A DNA stretch of 64,000 nt. Origin: Aquila chrysaetos chrysaetos. Lineage: Eukaryota; Chordata; Aves; Accipitriformes; Accipitridae. Under the pieces are notes generated by a model. That model was not told the origin of the DNA. It saw only the letters and a program-made list of their open reading frames with translations, and did no database searches. Positions 25,001 through 38,894 of the stretch are shown in pieces. The stretch lies in the NCBI RefSeq assembly GCF_900496995.4, contig NC_044014.1, positions 3,468,501-3,532,500 of the forward strand, read 5' to 3'. The stretch's first letter is position 1. Every line of letters starts with the position of its first letter. The position numbers were made by a program, and so were the translations under genes.

Positions 25001-26880
25001 GTATCAGCCTCTTGTTCTGAAGACGTTCATATGGTGAGAACCAATTTTGTGGAAAGTAACTGAAAAAGGAAAACTAATAAAGGAAAAAAAAGAAGTTTTG
25101 TCTGCACCTGCTAGACACTGGAGAACAAAGGCGTTAACAACCAGCAAATAGAAGGTAAAGATAAGGGTAAATTCATAATTGCAGGGGAAAATGTCCATCT
25201 GTTGAAATCAGAAATGTTTAGATACTAGCAGAAGGTTCGACACTCTAATTGATGCCACAGCAATGTGAAATCCTGAATTGTAAAAAGTTTAAATTGCATT
25301 TTTCTTTTAGATAATACTCAGACTAAGACAATGAATGTGAGATGGTTTGCATTAGTAGCTATTTACCACCATGGAGAAGGAAATGGATGTATGAGGGCCC
25401 AACCTTACAACCTATTACTTGTCAAGGACCTTGCTCCAAGAGCAGGGGATTGCAGGATGAGGATCTGCACATTGTCACTTACTTCTGAAACAAGGATTTC
25501 TCTATTTCTAAAGCTTCAGCATGTCACTTCAGATTTAATTAATTTTCCTATCCTTTAAAGTTCTAGAAAGAAAATAACCAAAATCAAAATTATAGATACT
25601 TTTACTATGGGTCTTGTGTTTCACTTCTGTGTATCTAATAAACTTTCAGATATATTGTGTGTCTCAAACAAAGCAAGTCCTCTCATGTTTGGGAGAGATT
25701 ATTCTTGCAAAAGAGAATCGCTTTGTCAAAACAATGAGAATAAGGAAGTTTTCAAGATTAAAATGTCAGGGAGATAAACACATTACTTTGAACCGTATTT
25801 GTATTCCATAGCTAGTTCAAACACTCAGGCAGTTATCTTTCAAAAAGTAAACATGCATGAAATCTGATCAGCTTTTTATTGTACATGGAATAAATTATGC
25901 AAGGCATTGTAGTAGACTCCTATATGGCTCATTTACACATCTTTTGATAAATGTAATATGCAGATTCCGAGTCCTTTGTGAGACATTAACCTTTGTGCAT
26001 ATTGATGCTGTTATTCTGAAAGATGACAGGCATTCAAAGACCTTTCTGTGTCTCTCTGAAATCAAGCAAGCCCCCTTATTGGGGAGGGATTTGCTCAGTA
26101 ATGCACAAATGAACTCTCTTTAGACTTCAGTATTCTCATAAATTTTCTTCTCAATGTCAAAGAAGTAAAGGTTCCAAGTAATTTCAGTAATGGTATAAAG
26201 TGGTCAGGCTCGGAGACCTGAGGTTAGGGTACCATTCGGAAGGAAGTCAGGCCTAATTCACCAGCCACAGGAATCACTGGAAAGTTATTTTCCTTGTGCT
26301 GGATGATAGCAATTCATGTCGAATGGCTAAACTCTTCGAAGAGAAACGATTTGGGATACTTATCCCAGTTCCAGACACCCAGCAAGGCTACTTTTCAGAA
26401 AGGGAAGAACTCCTTAAGTATCTCGATTTGGCACTCGGTACGTGAACTGACAATCCCCACTTGTGAAACGCGGGCAAAGAGGACTGCTGGAAGCTGTTCA
26501 CAAGTACCTGCGTAACAGTAGCTTTTGCCAGTACCTTGTCTGATAGGTCTACAAAGCAGTATAGGCACGTCTTGCTACAGAACATTTGCTGATAAATGGG
26601 ATTGAAATTAGGGGTATGCTCTTTTTGTGCAAAAATGTTCCTTTTCCTTATTTGGCAGCAAAAAAGGATGCCGCACTCTAAAGGTGAGGCTTTTTAGATT
26701 TTTATGTTGAAAGAAGCAAATCCTAAGGAAATCTGAAGGCTTACATTTATATTCTTATTTAAAGTCAAGGCTCGTAAAAGATCTTTAGGCGAAGGAAAAA
26801 AAAAAAAAAGCAAAGCGGCATTTCGTGACATGTACTGTTCCTTGCTTGGGTTAATTATTGGGTCAGAGCACTTTTCAAAG
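19014..26880. other. AT-rich non-coding stretch
   Basis: I see no supported gene or interspersed repeat in nearly 8 kb. There are small CpG-enriched spots near 21800-21900, 22030-22060 and 24580-24690, a short perfect inverted repeat at 24422-24441, and an A-run near 26799-26811. Confidence 0.6.
24422..24441. repeat. Perfect 9-bp inverted repeat
   Basis: The arms TTTTGCAGA and TCTGCAAAA are exact reverse complements separated by two bases. It could form a small hairpin or be a symmetrical protein-binding site, but a single instance of this size is expected by chance in 64 kb. Confidence 0.8.
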
Positions 26881-26884
26881 ATCA

Positions 26885-27260
26885 GCCCACCTGCTGTCCC
26901 GAAGGGCAAGCGCAGCACGCTGCGGTCGATAACCGTCCTCCTGCCGAAAGGTCTGTCCGACTCCAGGTTTTAATGACCTTGGCTGGACGAGCTGCCCGGA
27001 GAGGTGCTGCTGGAGGAGCGATGGGACAACCTGCGAACGGGCTCCTTGGCCTGGGGGCTAGAGCGGGTGCTGGGCGCGCGTCCTCGCCTGCGGCTGGGAC
27101 CGTGGCTTTGCTGAAGCGGTCGGTTACGTTTGAGTAGCAGAGGAAGCGTTGGTGTGACAATATCGGCAGTGAAATAGAATAACATCGGTAAACTGACCTC
27201 TCTGAGAAATTTCCTCTTGGTTTAGCCTACCCTGTGGGACGAGCCCGGCGTGTGTGGGCT
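26885..27260. promoter_or_regulatory. CpG-dense block
   Basis: By hand I count about 26-28 CpG in some 350 bases, with a GGGCGCGCG core at about 27072-27080. It is well above the flanking sequence in GC. Minus-strand frames of 92 and 71 codons overlap it and are rich in Pro, Ala, Arg and Ser, which is typical of out-of-frame GC-rich DNA. I cannot tell a promoter-type island from a non-functional GC patch. Confidence 0.35.
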
Positions 27261-30200
27261 GGTGGATGCAAGGGGAGCGGGAGGTTGCTGAATTACACGA
27301 GTCTCCTGCTAACTAAAACAGCTGGAGGACTGAAACAGAAGATGTAATTTGCTTGACAGTGCAATGATTATTTCACTTGGCAAGGTAGGGAAAGACTTTG
27401 CCATGAAACATCCCCAAGCCTAGACCTCTTCTCTTGATTCCCGATTTCATTCTGGCCAGGAGGAATTGGGAAGGAATTGAGGAGCTGGGGAGGGAGCAAA
27501 GGAGTAAATGACTTTTTCCACAAGTCTGTAGAGTATTGAAAACCCAAGTTATTGCTGATAACTTAACAGAAATGTCCAAAATAAGCTAGAACTTGGTGAA
27601 ACCTCCCAACAAGTTAGGTAACTCTGCTTTACAGTAAAGGAGCCTCTTAAAAGCCACAGAACCATCAGGGTGTCATTGGCTTAGTCCTCATGCAGACATG
27701 ATAAGAGCAGCTCCACCAAAGATCTTTTCAGCCTCATTAAGTCTCACTCAGACTGCCAGGACCTTGAAGTCCTTTGCATTGCTCTAACACTAAAACTAAC
27801 ACACTTCCCCAAAACCCCTCTATAAATTGTTAGCCACACAAAATTCTCATTTTACGTTTGCAGAAATATAGAGATTTTAGGTGATATATTTGGCTCTGCA
27901 GTGCTGTTCTGCAGATGAAAGCAAGTTCCTCATCTTTCCTCCATTTGCAGTAAAGCTGTAGCCAATATGCAGGGTGAGAGCAATAATTCCATTAAAATTG
28001 TGATCAGGTCAACAACAAAGTTATTGGCTCAAAAATCATGGGATTAAGATAATTATATGTATACAGATATATAACAAATGAAACTATATTAATTATTTTC
28101 TGGGTTGGAGTTTGTAGGATGCATTCACTCGAAAAACCTGGAAGCGCATGCACAACTGTTGGGGCTTGGAACAGACTTTCATCCTAAAACAAAAAAAGGA
28201 AAAAACAAGAACAGGAAAGCAAAGGACAGAGCGCAGCCACTCGCCTTTAGGAGCGCAGCGTTAGGAACACATCTGCAGCGGTGAGACTTGGCAACACCGC
28301 GACACTGCCAGAAAACCGCATTATCAGGGGGATTAATTCCCGGTGTCTGCCTGGCTAGAAATGCTTTTGAAGACTGTTGTTAATGGGAAAGGATGGACTT
28401 GAAAGGAATCAGAGTAAAATACAATTAAACAAACATGCTATTTTCTGATTCCTTTTATGCCAAATTCAGGATTAATGAGCAAGATCAGCCTACAGCCCCC
28501 CTGACTTGGTAGAACATTTGATAACTACACATTTTCAGTTAAATCTACAGCTCAGTGGATGTGTTTGGTGCTTGTCTCTGAAGGGAAGAATTACTCACTT
28601 TCAAAATCACTTGCTGGCTGCTACCATGGAAAAATGTTCTTTGTATTTCTCTGCCCTGGACAGAAGGCTTTCAGATGTTTATTTTAGGTACCAATATTTC
28701 CCTGTTAAATGATATACGAACATCTGACAATCTTTTTATGTATGCATTTTCACAATGCTCCTGTGAGATGAGTAAATGTGATTAATCTATTTTACAGGCA
28801 GGGAACTGAAGCAGAGAGAAACCAAGGCTCAGATCTGTGGAGATCTTAAAATGCCCAATGACACTCCAAAGTTTAAAAGAAAAAATACCAACCCCCCAAA
28901 ACCCAACCGCATTCAATATCTCATGGAAATCTACCCCTTGGTAGCTTCATCAACAGACTGTCCTGGACAAGGAAGGAGATGAATCTCCCCTAAAAGTCAA
29001 ACTTGGCACATCTGCTAGAGTATCTGAGCAGATAGTCCAAAACAACTCCAAAAGAGGCAAATCAGAAACAGAGAACAAAATGGTCTAAACTTTATCACCT
29101 TTACCATCACGACTGCTGCTATACCGCTGCCCATCTGTCAGGGCCCTGCTGTCAGCAGCACCTACAGCTCCAGAGCAGGCAGCTGAAGGTAATTAGTTTT
29201 ACACTCCTAATTAACATTCCTTTAAATGCAGTGGTCTAGCCAATGAGGTCTTCAGAAACCCAGAACCTCCCTCAAATCAGGGTATATCACTTATTTTTGG
29301 AAAGGTACTCACAGACTACTTGCTTACATAGTTCTGTCCTGACCTACTTTGAAAGACGTTTCTAAAATAGTTTATTCTGTGCAGCAATAATTGAGTAAGC
29401 AGACAAAAAAATAATGCTGTGGTGCCCATTTTCCACAGTTGTGCAAGCAGTGTAAAAATGTGCCTATTAATAGGAAAAAATAAATTAATCCTTTGTTCCA
29501 GAGGGATAAAATTGTCAATAAAAGCGAAAGAACAGAACAACATTTTGTAGTCTTCCATGCAAAAAGCACCCCAGAATATTTTGGATTCTAAAATAAGAGG
29601 GAAAAGTATAACTTAGGAGGAGGAAAAAGCAAGGATTTTCTCTTTGCTGGTTCTTTTGGTATAACATGTCCTTTCATGCCAAACTTGCTCAAGAGAAAGT
29701 AGCTTGGGCTCTTCCTTCCTTCTGCCCCGCATTTTGGGAGTCGCTGAGGAGGAGCGGAGGGTGCGTTGCACCGTCTCCCTCGGCACACCGTGCCTTTCAC
29801 GCTGTGCTGAAATGCTTTATTGCTTCAAAGAGGGTCCTCTGCCTTAGATATTATAGCCAGAGGAAGCTAGAGTGAAATTTTCACTTTTAGCTGTCTTATT
29901 CCTGGGTTTAAAACTGCATACTAAAAAAACATCAAATATAGAAATGGGAATCCGTACTATCACTATGGCTAAGCTAATTTAGGGAAAAAAATACCCAACC
30001 CAAATTCCAAATAGGATATAAAAATTGCAGCTTGACTCATGAGGATTAAACCAAGCGCTGTATAATGTACCTATTTTCTCTCCCACTCCACAAGTTCAAT
30101 GCAAAAAAAGGACTCATTAATTATGGCACTTTGCAGGCAGTAGTACGTTCTTGATTTAAGACTTCCTGTTGATAATTGATCTGCATAGATAAGCAGATGG

Positions 30201-33200
30201 TAGAAGTGAAGAGGCGCACTTAAGGAACACCTCTGACATCCAGACTGAAAGTATCACAAGGAGCAGCAAAAAAAAATCGATGACCAAAACCTGAATTTGC
30301 TGGTCTTGCCAGGCTTTCTTTAGAACCGTGGAGCTGTTTGAACTCTGATGTATGTAACATCATGATGTATATAACAATCTGAAAATTATTCTCCAGTTCC
30401 CAAGCAACCACTCATTTGGAAGGTGGGCTATGGCATTTTCCTCTGACCTTCATGAACCAATGGAAGTTGTAGAAAGCTAAGAAGGGTAGAGTTTTATTCT
30501 ATTTCTTCAGTCAGTGTTTTCTACAATGAACAAAATCAATACAGTGCAGAATCTACATGGGGTTTTGGATGAGTGGGCTGTAAAAAAACCCCACTGAAAT
30601 GTTCAGAAAAGGTCAAGTAAAAAATAAAAAGGCAAGACCCACATGGCACAACCTCACCAATTTCTTCAGAAAGCATCCTTTAACTCTTTGCACTTCTTCG
30701 GTGACTGCAGTACTGGCTATGGCTACAGTTTCACAGCAAATGCATGGCAGAGGCATATCACATTATGCAAACCCCAGAATCTAATACTTTGGGAAAATTT
30801 TTACAGCCATTTGCTCTGCTCCTGATAAAGGTGGATCTACTGTCTTGTATCTCATCTGGTTAATTAGTAGTATCCTGCCCCATTAACTATGTGACAAATC
30901 GCACTTCATTGGCATAACACAACGTACATAAAATTCTCTAATGAAAAATAAAGAGAGCTCTTGTTTTGCAGACTGATTTTTTTTTTCCTCCTTTGTATAG
31001 TGCTAGATATCAAATTATAACAGATACAGGTTGAGGAAGATCTAAGTTGCCTACAGCAAAAATTTTGAGATGGGCAAATATTTTCTTCCCCATACCGCAG
31101 ATCTGTTATTACAGAAATACTGCAAAGTATTTAAATGAGTACTTGTGAAACGTGTAACGTTAGGTAAAAATGGGTGTTGCAGAGAAAAGAGTTGATTCTG
31201 AGTTTCTGCATGCTGTGCCGAAAGGTCATTGTGACCAGCCTAGACTTAGATGCATTTAAAAGCTCTGAAACAAAATTGAGAAAACAGGGACTCTGCGAAG
31301 GAGGTTGTGGGTAAACCGAGGGACGCTTTGTAGTTGTGACTTTTTAGCACCCTGAAGTACTTTGCAGGGAAAGAAGTGCCACGATTTAAGCGCCACGAGA
31401 CGGCAGCGCGTGCCACGAGCAGACCCCACGCGTACGTGCACGCAAAGCCGCCACGGGTCCTATTCGCAAAACACGGGGGGAGCTGGAGCTGGTGGGGCTT
31501 CCCTCCAGACCCGGGCACTGCTTAAAGCGAATGGAAGCTACCTTTAAACTCAAAAATATAACAAAAGCCCTCTGTAAGGCAGGGATCCATGTGCAGGATC
31601 TACATCCACCTGCAAGCAGCCGTCTTTTGCATTTTAAGAAACGTTTATAACCCTGACGCTGCTGTAACTGATTTGATTTGACCCAAGCTGTTTTTTCCTC
31701 CATCCACACCTGAAGGGCTGTGCGAGAGCAAAGTCAAGTCAGGTCCTGATGGCGAGGAGCTTTTCACATCAACTTTTAAATGCCTTTGAAGTCAGTGCTG
31801 GTAGAGCAAAGAAATTAATCGTGGCTATAGCCAGGCTGGCTGAAACACAAGCAGGGACAGAGATTTTTGCACAAAGCTCTGTGCTCTTCAAACCCACACG
31901 CGTAGCTCAGGCACACAGGCTTTACAGGAGAGGGAGTTTTGCCTGTAAGAGATGTCGGGCAGCTGTCAGTTTATTGCTGTAAAGGCTCTTACCCACGTGA
32001 AATGAGTATGCTCTGTCAATTCGAGGTGAATAACAGGCACGGTCTGGATACAGCCATTGGAAAAGCCAGCATGTGTAAAGCAATTCGTCTCGGTGCAGCA
32101 GCAGCATCTTTCTAAATACTGGTTTTCAGTCTGGCCCCCATAGGTTAAAATAAAATAAAGACCATCTAAATATTACAATTGTAAGTGAATGCATAAAGCT
32201 GAAATTACATGCAAGTGCTATGCTTTATTTAAATAATGTCACATTATCTTGTCCGTAGAAAAGAACCCTGATTTGCGTTTACTTTTTTAAAGGGAAATAA
32301 AATTTAGGTTAGTTGCAAAAACTATGGAGTGGCAAGACTTGTATTCATTATTTTTAACCTAACAATTCTACCATTTAAAATCAGACAAGGGATATTATCT
32401 TTGTAATACAAGGCAATTGAGAATCTAAATGAGAAATCAAATGCTTTTTCATGCTGATTTATTTTAGATTAGAAAAACTTAAACCAGATGTAAACATGAA
32501 TTGCTGAAGCATGAAAAGGGAATCACAGCAGAGTGATAAATATCTGAGTCGTGTTGTTATAGGTGCAGATTTGCATTAACTAAAATAAATTGAGCTGTAA
32601 GCTTTTCTAAAACTTAATTAATGCTGCAGAACAAAGCTGGAGATCAATTATCAGCTTGATATCTTGGCACAGATAAATTTGAACTAAATTAACCATCCAA
32701 AAATGTATGTTATCAATATCACATTGAAATTATTACTGTCATAGGATAGAATTGGATCCCAGTGCAGCCTGAACACAGAATCCTCCGTTATACCCAGGTG
32801 CTGGAAATGCAGGATGTATATCCATAAACTCTGATTTTCCCTTTGCAAAATGTTCCTCTTCTACTGAAATAAATGAGAAGCAAGAGACTAGTGATGTACA
32901 GACATGATAAGTATTTTTCTAAGCCTAGTCAGGAGCAGGCATGACTGAGTAGTTTTTTTCCAGAATATGAGAGTTTACTGTTGAGCTGGTGGACAGCTAT
33001 CATGAATTTGGTGGCAGTATTGAATTAGTGAGACAAAGATCTAATTTCCTTGCGTCTGGTAACTGTTCAGGTACTTTCTTTTGCTACTTTTTTCTGCTCC
33101 TTCTTTAGGCTAACTTTGTCTGCTTGTAGGTCTGCAGTGTAATTAGGCTTTTTCATTAGAAGTTTGTACAGTGTGATGTTGTCTGCACGATGAAATGAAC

Positions 33201-33584
33201 ATAAGAAATGTATGTAGAAATGCAGATTCCCTGGTTAGGAAGTTCACACGTACAGATAAAATGTTCAAGTATACACCAAGGGGAAAAGTTGTCCTGAAGG
33301 ACGTATTTAAAATTTCTCTAAATTCATTAATTTACTGCAATCTCAACATTATTCGTAATGAGGGCAAGCCTGAAAAGTCCAAACCAAAGCATCCCAAACG
33401 AGATTCATGACTCCAAGACTGCATTCAGTGTAAGAATTATAACTTAATAGTGCATCTAATCCATTGCATCTGAATCTGCATAGATCTTCACATGTTAACG
33501 TGCTCAATCTGAATTTCCTGTTGTCTTTACAAGAAAGATTAAAGCTCTTTGCAGTTCATTCAGTGCACAGCTTGGTATTCAGGT
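27261..33584. other. AT-rich non-coding stretch
   Basis: I support no gene or interspersed repeat. CpG-enriched spots occur near 28220-28330, 29720-29800 and 31370-31530. The last holds about 19 CpG in some 200 bases. The region 32100-32760 is notably AT-rich with TAAT-type motifs. Confidence 0.6.
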
Positions 33585-33828
33585 AGGGATGGATGCATGG
33601 ATGGATGAATGGTTGAATGGGTGGATGGGTGAGGGGATGGATGGGTGGATGGGTGGGTGGTTGGATGGGTGGATGGGTGGGTGGTTGGATGGGTGGATGG
33701 GTAAGTGGATAGATGGGTGAATGGGGAGATGGATGGATGAGTGGATGGATGGATGGGTGCGTGGGTGGATAGTTGAATGGGTGGATGGGTGAGTGGATGG
33801 ATGGGTGAATGGATGGATGGGTGAAGGG
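33585..33828 (+). repeat. GGAT/GGGT tetranucleotide minisatellite
   Basis: About 244 bases consist of tetranucleotide variants of TGGA and TGGG. The plus strand contains only two cytosines (33596 and 33760). Within it a 24-bp higher-order unit beginning TTGGATGGGTGG occurs in four adjacent diverged copies from 33613 to 33708. A 35-bp segment starting at 33613 recurs at 33773 with one mismatch. This indicates expansion by unequal exchange or slippage in blocks larger than four bases. It is likely length-polymorphic. Confidence 0.95.
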
Positions 33829-36800
33829 TTCTGTGTTTTCCTTCTCTTATCTGCCAGACAGCATCTTGTGGAAGCTAAAAATACATGAGCGGATGTCTCG
33901 TCATCGGCATCATCTTCTCCATGATCCCTAATCTTTCTGAAAGCATGATAGGTTCACCACATCCCTTCCACACAGTTTTATTTAAAGGCAATGGCTCCAT
34001 TTGAAGGGTTTTTTAGTGCTATTTGCCCCCATTCTAAAAGTGCCCAGCTAATGGTGTAGGAGGCTGTGAGGCTGTCATGCACTTCAACCTCTGCTTGAGC
34101 AAGGCATTCAAAAGTTTCCAAGACAGAAATAAAGTATCCCAGAGATGGGTTTAGATCTCTTCAATCAATTGTATTGATCAAACAGTGCTCCATTTTAAAT
34201 TCTGAGCCAGATAACCCTAATTTGTTTATAAAAGGGTCTCTTTGAAGATAGTCTTAATTAAGTAGAAGGAAAAATAGCATGTCATTAATGTGAAGAGAGC
34301 AATATAGACAGCTAAATAAATATCCCATCACCAAAGACACCTGCTGGTGTTAAACCATTTCAAGAGAGTGATTAGGGAATCACTAAATATAAAGGTATTT
34401 GTCCTTTGATCAAGGACTTCTGCTTGAGTCCCAGCCAGATAACAGACAGCTTCCTCATTTGCTGTATTCACTGAATAGCAATGAGTGCATGCATGCAGCA
34501 CACTGGAAAATTCAGCCTCAAAAATGTAATTTATACAAATGTTTGCATACTGCCCAGCACCGGGGAACCCGTTCCCAGCAGGGCCTCAAGGAGCTGCGGT
34601 AATTCAGGGTAACTGCAGAAGTCCTGCGACTCGTGGGGGCTGGTTGAGTCAAAAGTTCACTCTGATCATTTGCCTGTAGCCACCACCCACAGTGAACTAG
34701 ATTATAAATTAAACGCAGCATCTCCTGCTGAGCTAATAACTGTGTTAACAAAAATGTGAATAAATAGTATTTCACCTCTCCCATGCTGCTGCATTGTGCA
34801 CTGTGGGTATACAACCCTGCTAGCTTCATTACACCTTGTAGAAAAATACTATGGACTCGGAATAATTCTTCCCCCTCTAACGGTTTTTCTCTGTCATAGA
34901 GTATTTAAGTATGTTGGTTGATCATGGCTTGTTACTTAGTTTTTACAGTTCCTTTGAAGTCATCAATATCCCAGCTTCGTTTTGTGGCAGAGTTAGCTCA
35001 GGGGAGAGGAGAAGGAATGTATGATGCATTCAATTCCACTGCTAACTGCTTATTGGGAGGCTGATCCTGTAACCCTTAATCAAGCAAAACTGCTGTCCTT
35101 AGTGAGAGAGGGTGAAAATGCTCCAGGATACTTCTTTGACTTGTTTTCATCCTGATACTCATTATTTGAAGATTACATATCCAGTAAGTCCAGAAATAGG
35201 GGGTTGTTTTTATGTCCCTGCAAGAGAGTCATCTCATCTCGGAAAGATAGCTAACAGAAACGAAAGCCTTTCCCATAAAGTGCAGTGAATTGCTTCCTAG
35301 CTACAAGACCAGCTTGTGGAGCTTTTATTTCCATTTCTCTTATTAACTATTAATAATGATATATGCTCTTTGAAGTACACTCCGTTTACACATAAAGAGC
35401 ATAATGTAACAGCAATGACAAGGCATAAGGTAAATCTGGGTTTCTAAACAAAACATTTTTAGATGATAAAGCGTTTACAAGCAAAACAACACAAGAAAAA
35501 TTTTGGTCACTCGGGGTACTGTTGCTGACTTTTGGGACTATTGGAAGATCGCTGACCAGATTAGATTAAAATCGCCATAGCACACAATTAAATTTTAATG
35601 CAAAAATGAATTTTAAATATTGATGACAATCTTTTCTTACAAACCACTTAAAAATTAACTGTAGCTGCACACTAGCATCACTGAAGTACAGTGACACAAG
35701 TGAGAGTTTTATGAGTAGTAATATCCATTCAGTGTGTCTCTGTAAATCATTTGCAAGTGCAGCTCAGTTCCTTGAATGAAACCAGTGTCTTCTGCGTGGG
35801 CCAAACTCTCCAACGCGTGGTCATGCTTTGCTATTAGGTTAAAGGAAAGTTTCAGTTCAGAGGCAGATGGTGTATAATAAGATACATAGCCAGTACTCAT
35901 ATACTTTTCACTGAGCTAGTCATCTCAAACTGTTGAAGATTTGAGAACTTTTCAACAGGTCCAAATGACGGAGAGTGACTTCCCTGATGGGATGGAAAGG
36001 TCGTTGTTGCAGGCAATCAGCCCTTGTTACCCTTTGAAACTAATCTGTCCTGCTCTCTGCCTGACATCTCCCTCGCCGTGCCCTAACTAAGCCTCCAAGG
36101 AACATGGAAAAATACGCACAACAGATGAGAGTTATGCAACTTCTTGTTAGAACAAAAATCTCTCTCTACCCTGCTGCTGACCAGGGAGCTTGTGCTTTTG
36201 TAGGGTCCGTGCTCCCACGCCTTCAGGTCTGCTCGACCTGGTTTTGCCAAGTTCTAATTCAATAGGCACAAGAGTGAGCAGATTAGGGGCAGAGAGGTTA
36301 CATGCAGGGAAGGAACTGCAGGTAGCAATAGCTTTTCTGTGTGTTTTTTTCTTTTTTAAGAGTCTCAGGAGCTGTGAATGCCTCAAAGAGTGGAATTATT
36401 CAAGTCCTAGCAGAAAGGCAAGAAAAGCAATGTTATGTTAGCTAGAAGGTAAAATGTACAATAAAAATGCATTTATAGGGTTTTCATGTACAATTATTTA
36501 GCATATAATTTAAAAAGTAAAAAAGAAAGAGGAAGAATACTAGAGTGAAGGAAGGAGAAAAAAACAAAAAACAGAGATGGAGACAGTCCTCTAAGTGTCT
36601 GCAAAATGATTTCACTGAAGCTAACGCTATGCCACCTTCTTCATCTCATATTTCTCAAATAAATCCTCAGGAATAAGCTCCATGAAAGTCACCAGAACAG
36701 GTAAAACTAAATCCTGTGGGAAAACATAGAGGTGGTGGGGATCGGCCAGTGCAGCCCCTGTTGCAGCTCTCTCCCAGACAGCACTCGCATGGGTGGTCTA

Positions 36801-38866
36801 GTGACTGCCTAACATTGGTGACGTTTGAGTGACATTTCTAACGCTGACACCTCTGGGCATCATCCCTTTAATAGAACTCAAAGATGACTCTGTGTTAATG
36901 CTTTTAGGCGGGTATAAGCAAGAAAAGGCTCATACTTTCTTTAGTGTTACCTTGCTGTCTACAGTCATCCACAGTTCATGTGAATAAAAAGCGTGAAAAA
37001 GCATCTGCACAATTAATCCAAAGGCTACTTCATCACTTTGTTTTGTAACTCAGAAGGCAGCAAAGGAAAAAAAAAACCCCAACCATTAAAACCCTGAAAT
37101 GAAAGCAATATGCATGTTCTCAAGCAGAAAGCGATGGCTCGTTTCTCAGCCTACCATTTGAACATGAACCCGGGTAAGGGGCTGAAATAGTTCAGGCACA
37201 CTTTTTCCTCCCATTCCTACAGTAGCTTTAAGACTCCCGAAGACCTGCTAGTCATTTAACCTGAAACTATGCAAACCGAAATTATCAATGAGAAATGGGG
37301 GCAACATCAACACAGAAAAAAGACCCCCCAAAACTTTTATTAGAGTGAAATGGTTAATTCTTGGGACTGCTTTGCTCTTGCCCAAAACTCACTGCCAAAG
37401 GCGACCAGCATTGCCAGCCACACGCGCTGCCTTGCACAAGAGTCAAAGGAATTTCACCAGCCCGATAATAACTTACTGCCAGTGACTGGATCTGCTGCTG
37501 CACCTCCAGAAGAGTATAAGATCAGAGAAAATCCCGTTGGGAAAAATAGCGCCAGCAGCCCCGGCACACGCCGGATCGGGATAGCAGCCTGGGATGCGGG
37601 TGAGGAGGAGCTGAGCTATCTCGGCAGCCGGGCCGGTGATGGGACGCGATAAACTTGTCAGCCTTTCCAAGCTCCTCTCGTCTCTCAAAGCTCTCATTCT
37701 GCCCACGCCAGCCGGGTTTAGCTGTTTGAAGATGGAATTACTGAACTGCAAAGGGCTCTGGTTTTGCCCGTAAGTTTTCTTTGTGGGTCACTGCAGTCCT
37801 TTATGCTATCGGTGCCAAGTAAATAATTTCCCTTAATACATTAAGGATGAAATCTGTGAAGTGATGCTGCTTTCTGGAGGTATTCCTGGGCACACACCTG
37901 GTTCTCTGGGTAACAGAGCACAGAAGAAAAGGTGGTGAAACAAATGCACCTTCTAGGTCAAACCTTGGCCACTGAAGTTAATGACAGAAAGCTCTTTGAC
38001 TTTCCTTTTGCTGTTTCAGTGGGGTCAGGATTTAATCAGGACGAAACTGAACTTTATATCTCAGGTTTAAAATAAAAAACCCAAACCAACAAAAATTCTT
38101 CTGTACTGTTGCACTCCACTAAATCCAGTGAGAATACTTTGAACAGAGCAATTAACAGAATATGCTATTTAGGTTTTGATTGATGGCTGGGCTGAAGAAA
38201 ACCGCTGGATTTTTTTTCATTGAGGTTAACTGTGCCTCATTCAAATAACTTAAAAATAAATAATCTACCACTGTTCTTTTCTTATTGCTATTTTGTTAGC
38301 ATTCATTGCAATATAAAGCTAGTTCTTGTTTCTGTTGCTATGGAAGTCTTGTCTTAACACTTACCAGAGAAAATAGTTTAAAAAATGTAAATGGAAGATT
38401 GACTCCAAGACATTGATTGTTTCTGCAAAGCACATTATAATTTCATTCTCTTCTTGCTATATACATTTTTTGATATCAGAATAGAAATTTAAGTTTCAAA
38501 GTCATAACGGAATTGGTACGTCAGAAAAGAATTATCTTGGTAATTATAAGAGACTTTTAAAAAATTGCGGGAAAGCTAAGCCCATCTTGACTTATACATT
38601 CTGTATTGTTGAGAAATGAGTATTATTTCCTATTTGTAGACTTAAATCTGAAGCTCTGGAGCAAGTACTCTAGAAACCTCATTCTTTACATACTACATAT
38701 ATGGCTTGGTTTTTGTTGGGGTTTTTGGTTGTTTTTTTCAAGCAGTAAATGTCTTAATTGCATGAGGAGAAAAATACAGCACTGAAATTGGCTGTGAAAT
38801 TGTATTATAAGAATCTCTGGGACAAATTAGCTATAAATCTTTTCGTGCAGTATTATGGCCACTTGC
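33829..38866. other. AT-rich non-coding stretch
   Basis: I see no gene or recognised repeat family. A CpG-enriched spot with about 12 CpG lies near 37555-37680. A T/G low-complexity tract lies near 38706-38738. Confidence 0.6.
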
Positions 38867-38894
38867 AGGTAGGTAGACAGACAGACAGACAGAC
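38867..38894 (+). repeat. Short GGTA/GACA microsatellite
   Basis: The tract has short AGGT repeats followed by about five GACA units. It is a simple tetranucleotide microsatellite, followed closely at 38913-38930 by an inverted repeat with 8-bp arms ATAGATCT and AGATCTAT. Confidence 0.9.

Noticed and set aside
25225-25245. GGTTCGACACTC resembling a tRNA T-arm
   Set aside because: No matching acceptor stem, D-arm or anticodon arm could be found around it.
33585-33828. Array considered as CRISPR or coding repeat
   Set aside because: There are no spacers, the units are four-base variants, and stop codons occur; it is a eukaryotic minisatellite.
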